Source: an uncultured Anaerolineae bacterium (GTDB lineage Bacteria; Chloroflexota; Anaerolineae; Aggregatilineales; Phototrophicaceae). From it: DNA of 11,889 bases. This document shows, piece after piece, positions 6,466 to 11,889 of the stretch. Positions within the stretch are counted from its first letter, which is position 1; every line of letters begins with the position of its first letter. Where the stretch lies: the NCBI GenBank assembly GCA_934216615.1, contig CAKQCB010000015.1, positions 1 to 11,889 on the forward strand, given 5' to 3'. The position numbers were made by a program, and so were the translations under genes. The notes beneath the pieces are model-generated. The model was not told the origin of the DNA, made no database searches, and worked only from the letters and a program-made list of their open reading frames with translations.

Positions 6466-7188
6466 ATGCGTTTTGATACGTATCGCATCAGTACGTATTT
6501 AGTCAATGCGTGGCAAAGCGCATTTCCCCGCATTCAAGTGCATAATGACGGTGGCGACATCATTCATCTTCACCTTGATTCGGGCGAATCAATCTTGGTG
6601 TATCTGGTCGAAGATGGGTTGAGCGTTGAAAACATCCATGACCTGCTGGATGAAAACACCAAAGACGGACATTACACCCTGTTCATCTTGTGGGAAGAAT
6701 ATTTTCTGCCGAAAGATGCGACCCACTACCGCCCCAATGATTGGATGTCGGCGTTCATAGCATTATATGGCAATAAAATTTATGGGTTTGACCCCTACGG
6801 CGGGGATCAAATCGTCTTTCCCGTGTATTTTCATGGGGGACAATTAAAACGTATTGAGCATGGCGCGCCGATCAACCCCACGCTTGTGCATCCGTTTGAA
6901 GTCACCCTGCGGGTCAATGGCAGATCAAAAACATGGCGCGTGGCGGATTTTGAACTGAACTTCAGCAAAAAACAGTCGGCTCAAAAAGACGCGCTGTTAC
7001 AAGTGGCACTGGAGATTATGGGGCTGGCAAATCATCCCGCCCCACTGACCTTGCTACAAGTGAAACGTGCCTATCGAAAGATGGCGCGCCTGTATCATCC
7101 CGACATCAACCGCGACAAAGCGGCGGTTCAATTGATGCAACAATTGAATGATGCCTATGCCCAAGTGATGAAGTCGTTAGGTTATTAA
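6466..7188 (+). CDS. J-domain protein with a conserved N-terminal region
   Basis: A 240-residue protein from the ATG at 6466 (MRFDTYRIS). An in-frame ATG at 6448 would add six residues, but it has no Shine-Dalgarno sequence, while GGGGA at 6450-6454 could serve the 6466 ATG, and I recall relatives that begin at FDTYRISTYLVN. Residues about 1-170 form an uncharacterised region with LHLDSGESILVYLVEDG, a YTLFILWEEYFLP stretch and IYGFDPYGGDQIVFPVYF; no known domain recognised. Residues about 180-235 are a J-domain: LEIMGL (helix I), VKRAYRKMARLY (helix II), the HPD loop at 211-213, and AVQLMQQLNDAYAQVM (helix III). HPD is the motif that stimulates DnaK ATPase. There is no Gly/Phe region or zinc domain, so it is a class C J-protein, probably guiding DnaK to one target. 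Possible promoter at 6394-6424; single gene or head of the next set, 90 bases downstream. Confidence 0.85.
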   Translation: MRFDTYRISTYLVNAWQSAFPRIQVHNDGGDIIHLHLDSGESILVYLVEDGLSVENIHDLLDENTKDGHYTLFILWEEYFLPKDATHYRPNDWMSAFIALYGNKIYGFDPYGGDQIVFPVYFHGGQLKRIEHGAPINPTLVHPFEVTLRVNGRSKTWRVADFELNFSKKQSAQKDALLQVALEIMGLANHPAPLTLLQVKRAYRKMARLYHPDINRDKAAVQLMQQLNDAYAQVMKSLGY

Positions 7189-7278
7189 GACCCTCACGGA
7201 CGTATATTGTGACTTGCGATCTACAAGATTATCCTCATACTAGGAACGCATTGGTTTAAGAAACTGGGAAAACAAAAA

Positions 7279-7926
7279 ATGTTTAATCAAGATGATTCTG
7301 CGGCAAATACCCCTGCATATTCACCGATGGCAAACCCTCAACAAACGGGCGATCCACGCGGGCAAGCCGCTGTGCAACAAGACGTACAACCCGAAGAAAC
7401 TCCAGAAACGGCATCAGCTCAAACGCCGGGGACGCAAGAAGCGCCACAACCCTTGACGATTGAAACTGCCAAAACCTCAGAAGAACGGGTGATTGCAGCG
7501 TCCATCTTCATTTTGCAGAACGCGGGTATGGGACGGGCAGACCGCGCGATTGTGTTCCAAGATAAATATGTCTTCATCGAAGCGTACATTGCGCCCGATG
7601 GAAAAGGGTTAGCAGAAATCCACATCCGCTTGGATATCCCCGCCCCTTCAACGTCCAGCAGTTTAGAGAACAAGTCCTTTTTTGTGCCCAAGTCGGATGA
7701 GGAAAACCTCGACGGCTACGAAACGCTGGTCTTTCACTGGAACCCCGCTGTGCAGTATTTCCGCACCGGCCGTTGGGAAAATTATTTGATCAAGCTGGTG
7801 AATGACCTCAAAGAAAAATTCAAGAAGGTGCGCGAACTCAACGGCACGCCTGTTGATGATGTGGCCTCATTTCCAGACCTTGATCTTCCAACACCGCCTA
7901 CGCCACCATCCCCGCCTACCGCCTAG
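7279..7926 (+). CDS. Hypothetical protein with disordered Pro/Gln/Thr-rich ends
   Basis: A 215-residue protein. The first 58 residues are Gln/Pro/Ala/Thr-rich and probably disordered (PQQTGDPRGQAAVQQDVQPE and similar). A folded core of about 130 residues follows: a helix (SEERVIAASIFILQNAG, 67-83), strands IVFQDKYVFIEAYIAP and LAEIHIRLDIP, a segment YETLVFHWNPAVQYFRTGRW, and a charged helix LIKLVNDLKEKFKKVREL. It ends in a Pro/Thr tail (LPTPPTPPSPPTA). There is no signal peptide or membrane segment and I recognise no family. The ATG has GGGAAAA nine bases upstream. A weak promoter-like pair (TTGCGA 7214-7219, CATACT 7236-7241) lies in the 90-base gap before it. The first glycosyltransferase starts 12 bases after its stop, so it probably heads that operon; a role in regulating or scaffolding the membrane enzymes is conjecture. 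Confidence 0.72.
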   Translation: MFNQDDSAANTPAYSPMANPQQTGDPRGQAAVQQDVQPEETPETASAQTPGTQEAPQPLTIETAKTSEERVIAASIFILQNAGMGRADRAIVFQDKYVFIEAYIAPDGKGLAEIHIRLDIPAPSTSSSLENKSFFVPKSDEENLDGYETLVFHWNPAVQYFRTGRWENYLIKLVNDLKEKFKKVRELNGTPVDDVASFPDLDLPTPPTPPSPPTA

Positions 7927-7938
7927 AAGTGTGATTTG

Positions 7939-9495
7939 ATGATGAAGCATTTTGCGCTGAAACTCGCGCTGGTGGTGATCTTTGCGCTGGTCTTGCGAGT
8001 CGCCCTTCTCGCGTTTGTGAATTTTCCGGGGATTGCCGATCCCAATCATTATTACAATATGGCAGTGCGGTTGATCAATGGGCATGGCTTCACCATCGAT
8101 TACATTTGGCAGTACAACATTCCGCCGGAAGCGATTGTGCATCCCGAAGAACATTGGATGCCTCTCGCGGCTGTGATGGCGGCTGTCCCGATGGCGTTGT
8201 TTGGCGAGTCGCCCCGCATCGCCTTGATATTGTTCATCGTCTTAGGTGCTTGTCTGCCTTTGGTCGGCGCGTGGGCAGGAAAACAATTTGGGCTAGATGA
8301 ACGGGCGCGCTTATTCACAGCGCTGGCATGCGCGGTGGTCCCTGAATTTGTCCTCAACTCGGTGCGGACCGATACGACTATTCCGGCGATGTTGTTCACC
8401 TGCGTCGCTATCCTCGCGTTTGTAGAGGGCTGGCAAAGTGCGCGCCTGCGCTGGTATCTCTTGTGTGGTGTGATGATTGGCCTCACCTACCTCACCCGCA
8501 ACGACGGTTTGTTACTCATCCCAATGGTGATCGTGACCGCCATCACCTACAGCCTTTTTCTTCGTGAACGTCGCCTGGCCTTATGGCGAGGTGTCGCGGT
8601 TGTGGTGATCACCGCTGGCTTGGTCATGCTTCCATGGATGCTACGCAACTTAAACGAGATGGGCATGATCGGTTCCCCCGAAACGGGTGACATGTTCTTC
8701 TTCACCGACAACATGGATCATTATGCGTTTGGGCAAACCTTCACATTACAAACCATGCTCGAACGTCAAACCTTTGGGCAGATGGTGGGCAAGCGTTTGT
8801 TTGAATTGGCGGCGGCGGCTAAACTCACCTTCACCACCATCGACATGATCGCCTTCCCGATGTTCGGCGGGGTGCTGTTATTGTTATGGCGCTGGCGTGA
8901 AGAAAAACAACGCTGGATCATCTTAGCGCCCACCTTGATTCTGCTATTCGGCATCTTCGTCGCCTATCCCATTTTGATTCCGTACAAGTCACAGGCGGGA
9001 AGCTTCAAAAAAGCCTATCTGATGTTACTGCCGATGTTGATCCCCTTCGCGGGGTATGCCTTCAACAAAGTGATTGAGGATGTGCGCTACCGCACAGGCG
9101 CGATGTTGGTCATTTGTGGGTTTGTAGGGTTGAATGCGTTTGAACTTGTTCGCGCAGACGCGACCTTCGCCTTAAATTATCTGCGTACGGTCGAACAAAT
9201 GGCTGATGTCGCCGAAACCCTGCCAGATCGTAACGGCGACGGGCAGATTATTTTGATGGCACAAGACCCCTACATCATCCGCTACGCGGGGATTCAATCG
9301 ATCATGTATCCATCCGAACCGCGTGACGTGGTGATTGAGGTGGCACAGCGCTATCATGTCGATTATCTCTTGATGCCCCCCGGACGGGTCGCGCTCGATG
9401 CCATCTACATAGGCGATGATGATCCCCGTTTTGAGCTAGTGGAACGGGTGCGCGGGACAAATTTTGAATTTTATAGCTATGCGGAAAGCCCATAA
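7939..9495 (+). CDS. GT-C (GT39/PMT-type) membrane glycosyltransferase, first of pair
   Basis: A 518-residue polytopic protein. It opens with a membrane helix (residues 6-27) and the lumenal/periplasmic loop IADPNHYYNMAVRLINGHGF, in which D34-P-N-H-Y-Y matches the catalytic acidic loop of GT-C enzymes. Further landmarks: HPEEHWMPL (about 69-77), SVRTDTTIPAML and GLTYLTRNDGLLLIP, typical of the GT39/PMT_2 family. About ten or more hydrophobic helices are followed by a soluble C-terminal part of about 110 residues with a small alpha/beta pattern (VDYLLMPPG). Such enzymes move a sugar from a polyprenyl-phosphate donor to lipid or protein outside the membrane; donor and acceptor here are unknown. 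Start: TTG at 7936, ATG at 7939 and ATG at 7942 are in frame; AGAAG (7925-7929) is spaced best for 7939. Its TAA overlaps the next ATG by one base. Confidence 0.88.
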   Translation: MMKHFALKLALVVIFALVLRVALLAFVNFPGIADPNHYYNMAVRLINGHGFTIDYIWQYNIPPEAIVHPEEHWMPLAAVMAAVPMALFGESPRIALILFIVLGACLPLVGAWAGKQFGLDERARLFTALACAVVPEFVLNSVRTDTTIPAMLFTCVAILAFVEGWQSARLRWYLLCGVMIGLTYLTRNDGLLLIPMVIVTAITYSLFLRERRLALWRGVAVVVITAGLVMLPWMLRNLNEMGMIGSPETGDMFFFTDNMDHYAFGQTFTLQTMLERQTFGQMVGKRLFELAAAAKLTFTTIDMIAFPMFGGVLLLLWRWREEKQRWIILAPTLILLFGIFVAYPILIPYKSQAGSFKKAYLMLLPMLIPFAGYAFNKVIEDVRYRTGAMLVICGFVGLNAFELVRADATFALNYLRTVEQMADVAETLPDRNGDGQIILMAQDPYIIRYAGIQSIMYPSEPRDVVIEVAQRYHVDYLLMPPGRVALDAIYIGDDDPRFELVERVRGTNFEFYSYAESP

Positions 9496-10790
9496 TGCGT
9501 AAGTTTCATTGGGTTATGCTGATCTTGATCGTCGGCTTGATCTTGCGGTTGCTGTACAGCGCCAGTTTAGATGCAAGCGCGCCGTATGAACTGGGGCGCG
9601 GGGACAGCGGATGGTATCTCGCCAACGGTTACGCGCTCGTCACAGGGCTACAACCAGACGCAGAGATCATCACGGAAGTATCTACGCTGACGACCCCACC
9701 TTTATTCCTGATGTTTGTGGGGATTCAACAAGCGATCTTCGGACAAAATGAAACCGCGATTATTGTGATTCGCATCTTGCAAGCAGTGATGGGCATCCTC
9801 ACCGCCTACCTTGGGGGAAAAATTGCATGGATCATCACCCACAATGAGCGGGCAGAGATTTTAGCGACGGTGGCGCTCGCGCTCGTTCCGTCGTTCATCC
9901 TTGAGTCGGCGCAAATCACCAGCGAAACTTTGTATATGTTATGTCTCACGGCAGGGCTGTGGGCGTATCTTCGTGGGATTCAAACCCCGCGTTCATGGCG
10001 TTGGTGGGTCATTGCGGGGATTGCCTTTGGATTGTCGGCGCTCACCCGCGCGGTGATCTTGGCGTTTCCGCTCGCGTTGGTGGTGTTTACGTTCATCGCC
10101 CTGAAACCCCGTTTGGCATGGAAACCTGCATTGGCATTCTTCGTCGTCTACGCGCTGACGATCGGCACTTGGACACTTTACAATTATGTGTGGAATGGGC
10201 GGTTTGTCCTCGCGGGCGACGGCTTGGCGTTCATCTACATTGGTGCGGCAGGGTGGGATAACCCTGAAACGGTGGATCAGAACTTGGCGGCGACGCTCCA
10301 AGAAGCCAATCCTGACCAAGAAACGCCGACTGAAAACTTCACCGACGACGATTTCTTAGAAGCGGCGCGCATCACGATTAGCAGCGATCCGATGGCCTAC
10401 ATTCAGCGCCGTGTGCGCGAATGGCTCGGCGCGCTGATCCAACCTCACGGGACAGTGTTATTCCCCGGCGAAAGCCTGCGCGATTTAGCCGTCGGTTGGA
10501 TGCAGTCAGATCGTTCTATCAGTGGGTTGATCAGCCTCACCCAACATGATTTTTTCTGGCCGAAACTCGCGTTATACGGGTGTCATTTTGGCGCGTTGGT
10601 TCTCGGCATCGTAGGGATGTGGCGCACCCGTCGGCAGTGGCGGATTACGCTTCCCATCATTGGTTTTATCGCCTATATCTTTGTTATCCATTTGATCTTA
10701 TTGGCCTTACCGCGTTACTTCTTCCCGACCTTTTTAGGCTGGTGGATTTTCGCCACCTGCGCGCTTGTCAAGAACACCTCACCCCGATAG
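9495..10790 (+). CDS. GT-C (GT39/PMT-type) membrane glycosyltransferase, second of pair
   Basis: A 431-residue polytopic protein, same overall plan as the preceding gene but about 90 residues shorter and without its soluble tail. It has an N-terminal membrane helix (6-22), then ELGRGDSGWYLANGYALVTG with the acidic-loop Asp at 37, TTPPLFLMFVG (66-76), AQITSETLYML with the T-S-E found at this position in many GT39 enzymes, and GIAFGLSALTRAVILAFPLAL. A long non-membrane loop of about 70 residues follows the mid-protein helices (PETVDQNLAATLQ to RRVREWLG). The ATG shares one base with the TAA of the upstream gene (TAATG), so the two are probably made in fixed ratio and may work together in one glycan pathway. 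The last codons (N-T-S-P-R-stop) lie in a repeat-like segment, so the natural C-terminus may have been altered. Confidence 0.88.
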   Translation: MRKFHWVMLILIVGLILRLLYSASLDASAPYELGRGDSGWYLANGYALVTGLQPDAEIITEVSTLTTPPLFLMFVGIQQAIFGQNETAIIVIRILQAVMGILTAYLGGKIAWIITHNERAEILATVALALVPSFILESAQITSETLYMLCLTAGLWAYLRGIQTPRSWRWWVIAGIAFGLSALTRAVILAFPLALVVFTFIALKPRLAWKPALAFFVVYALTIGTWTLYNYVWNGRFVLAGDGLAFIYIGAAGWDNPETVDQNLAATLQEANPDQETPTENFTDDDFLEAARITISSDPMAYIQRRVREWLGALIQPHGTVLFPGESLRDLAVGWMQSDRSISGLISLTQHDFFWPKLALYGCHFGALVLGIVGMWRTRRQWRITLPIIGFIAYIFVIHLILLALPRYFFPTFLGWWIFATCALVKNTSPR

Positions 10791-10829
10791 CGTAGCTATC
10801 GTGCCCTCTCCGTGGGGTAGAGGACAGGA
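10776..10829. repeat. REP-like palindromic intergenic segment
   Basis: Two hairpins sit side by side. The first has perfect 7-base arms CGATAGC/GCTATCG (10785-10791 and 10795-10801) with a 3-base loop. The second pairs CCTCTCC (10805-10811) with GGTAGAGG (10816-10823) with one bulged T. The flanks read CACCTCACCCC and GGACAGG. This CTCACCCC...CCCTCTCC...GAGG-ACAGG layout resembles dispersed palindromic repeats common between genes of Chloroflexota and some other phyla (recalled, not searched). It contains the stop codon of the upstream gene. There is no T-run, so it is not a classical terminator, though it could slow RNA decay from the 3' end. Confidence 0.5.
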
Positions 10830-10842
10830 CAGTTTTAATAAA

Positions 10843-10896
10843 AGAGCCTTTGACGTAGGATAAAGGTTACGACACCAATCCAAAGACAAAGGCTCT
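10843..10896 (+). repeat. Inverted repeat at the IS left end, arms enclosing the transposase ribosome-binding site
   Basis: AGAGCCTTTG (10843-10852) is the exact reverse complement of CAAAGGCTCT (10887-10896). Inside the 34-base spacer, GGAT (10858-10861) pairs with ATCC (10878-10881) and GGT (10865-10867) with ACC (10874-10876), so a read-through RNA would form a stacked hairpin. The right arm holds AAAGG (10888-10892), ten bases before the likely TTG start at 10903. Confidence 0.7.
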
Positions 10897-10902
10897 CCTC
10901 CA

Positions 10903-11889
10903 TTGTATCGCTACTTTATCGAACTTGTCCAAATCTTTCATCAATTAGGGGCATGGCAAAAACGGGGTCTAGCGCTGTGGTGCTGCGGGGTATTACTGGC
11001 AGAAAGCTGTCAATTGAGCCGTGTAGCCGATGCGTTATTAGCGGAGAAGCGTGGGACAGCCGCTGCGCTCAACAAGCGTCTCAGTCGGTTTCTAGGCAAT
11101 CCGCGCATTAATGACGCCGGGCTGATAGAAGTTTGGATCGGGTGGATTGTGCGTTGTTATGGGGGTGAACATTGGTCAATTCTGGTGGATGAGACGAAAC
11201 TGAGCCATCATGTCAGCGTGATGATGGTGGGGTTAGCCTATCGTGGACGGGCGATCCCGTTACTGTGGCGCTGTTATCATCCGCAACAATACCCACCTGA
11301 AGGGCAAGTGGAATTGATTGGCGAGATGCTTAGCAGGTTGCGAAGGCTGGTTCCTACACACATCCGTTTTACCGTCATGGCGGATCGCGGTATTGGGACA
11401 TCACCGAAGCTCATCCGTTATTTAGAACGGATTGGGCTGGATTATTTGTTCCGCGTGCAACGTGCTTGTCGTCTCCAACTACGCAACGGGAAAACGATCC
11501 CGCTCAAGCAGGTCGCGCAACCCGGTAAATGCTGGCAGGGGCAAGGGCGGGTCTTTAAAAAAGCGGGCTGGATTGCCTGTTATGTCAGGGTTGAATGGCG
11601 CTTGGGTGAGAAAGAACCTTGGTGTTTGGTCACCCATTGTGCGCACCGCACCAGCGCAGATTACGCACAACGGGCATGGCATGAACATAGTTTCCGAGAT
11701 TTAAAGAGTTTTGGATTCAATTGGCATCTGTCCCATGTTTGGCAACCACACCGTTTGCAACGCTTATTATTGATTTTGGCAATTTCTTATTCATGGATCC
11801 TCTCACAAGCGGTGCTTTATACGCCTTGTGAGCGCATTTCCCCCTCACGGCAAGCGCCGCGTGAAAGTTTGTTTCGTCGTGGGTTGCGC
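10903..11889 (+). CDS. IS4-family DDE transposase, C-terminus cut by window edge
   Basis: The frame is open for 329 residues to the last base, so the C-terminus is missing from the window. The DDE triad is visible: D96 in SILVDETKL, D161 in TVMADRGIGT and E261 in WHEHSFRDLK. The spacing Y254-x2-R257-x3-E261-x6-K268 is exactly the YREK signature of the IS4 family. A segment of about 65 residues between D161 and the Glu has the strand-rich insertion expected for this family. The enzyme cuts and joins the element's ends by a two-metal mechanism. The nearest upstream in-frame stop is at 10861-10863 and the first in-frame ATG is only at about residue 107, after D96, so a TTG at 10903 is the most reasonable start; AAAGG at 10888-10892 would be its ribosome-binding site. 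No frameshift or internal stop, so the visible part looks intact. Confidence 0.88.
   Translation, partial: MYRYFIELVQIFHQLGAWQKRGLALWCCGVLLAESCQLSRVADALLAEKRGTAAALNKRLSRFLGNPRINDAGLIEVWIGWIVRCYGGEHWSILVDETKLSHHVSVMMVGLAYRGRAIPLLWRCYHPQQYPPEGQVELIGEMLSRLRRLVPTHIRFTVMADRGIGTSPKLIRYLERIGLDYLFRVQRACRLQLRNGKTIPLKQVAQPGKCWQGQGRVFKKAGWIACYVRVEWRLGEKEPWCLVTHCAHRTSADYAQRAWHEHSFRDLKSFGFNWHLSHVWQPHRLQRLLLILAISYSWILSQAVLYTPCERISPSRQAPRESLFRRGLR

Larger units (their letters stand above)
10843..11889 (+). mobile_element. Left part of an IS4-family insertion sequence
   Basis: The segment carries an open transposase frame with the IS4 YREK signature and runs off the right edge. The left boundary is uncertain: 10843 is the outer end of the inverted repeat that precedes the transposase, and the true terminal repeat could start some bases further left, up to the REP-like segment ending about 10829. 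The right end and target duplication are outside the window. Confidence 0.8.

Noticed and set aside
7867..8486. Minus-strand frames of 95 and 128 codons over the start of the first glycosyltransferase
   Set aside because: The plus-strand frame has the membrane helices and acidic loop; the opposite frames are rich in Arg/Pro/Ala artefacts typical of antisense reading.
9941..10319. Frames of 106 and 108 codons on both strands inside the second glycosyltransferase
   Set aside because: No independent start signals or domain pattern; entirely within a well-supported gene.
11432..11704. Open frames of 90 and 69 codons on both strands near the right edge
   Set aside because: Both overlap the transposase frame, which carries all the DDE and YREK residues, so they are shadows of it.
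1..11889. CRISPR array, tRNA or rRNA gene
   Set aside because: No regularly spaced direct repeats and no cloverleaf or rRNA-like conserved sequence were seen on either strand by eye.

Overview
The window looks like chromosomal DNA of an uncultured or little-studied bacterium, most likely a member of the Chloroflexota (Anaerolineae-like). That placement is an inference from memory of protein families. It rests on a concanavalin-A-like protein with the GFGFWN...WIDNQ pattern, a DUF309 domain behind a receiver-like domain, a MEITWYG-type metallo-beta-lactamase-fold protein with a degenerate metal motif, and a protein opening FDTYRISTYLVN with a C-terminal J-domain. There are no rRNA, tRNA, CRISPR or phage genes. 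Base composition is uneven: 1-1230 and about 4978-6450 are visibly AT-richer than the rest.

Layout. (1) 1-1048, minus: partial polytopic membrane protein of DUF6056 type, running off the left edge. (2) 1178-2309, minus: two genes, a metallo-beta-lactamase-fold protein (TTG start with a strong Shine-Dalgarno sequence, preceded by a good sigma-70-like promoter) and a small dimeric alpha/beta-barrel-like protein, closed by a near-perfect intrinsic terminator. (3) 2605-4546, plus: a tight three-gene set of STAS/SpoIIAA-like protein, ConA-like protein and receiver-DUF309 fusion, the last two overlapping by 20 bp. (4) 4543-6322, minus: GlcG/HbpS-like protein preceded by two closely spaced genes with no family I recognise. 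The last gene of set 3 and the last gene of set 4 meet tail to tail and share their stop codons. (5) 6466-7188, plus: J-domain protein. (6) 7279-10790, plus: a Pro/Gln/Thr-flanked hypothetical protein followed by two GT-C-type membrane glycosyltransferases joined by a 1-bp stop/start overlap. (7) A REP-like palindromic segment from about 10776 to 10829 contains the stop of the second glycosyltransferase. (8) From about 10843 to the right edge: the left part of an IS4-family insertion sequence, with its transposase open to the window end.

How the genes may work together. The two GT-C proteins and their upstream partner probably form one envelope-glycan or lipid-linked-sugar transfer unit. The STAS/ConA/DUF309 set looks like one translation-coupled operon of unknown purpose. 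The unrecognised pair at 4978-6322 is the best candidate for something undescribed, but the sequence gives no functional clue. No defence system or biosynthetic cluster can be supported here. The most mechanistically readable feature is the inverted repeat at the IS4 left end, whose right arm contains the transposase's likely ribosome-binding site.
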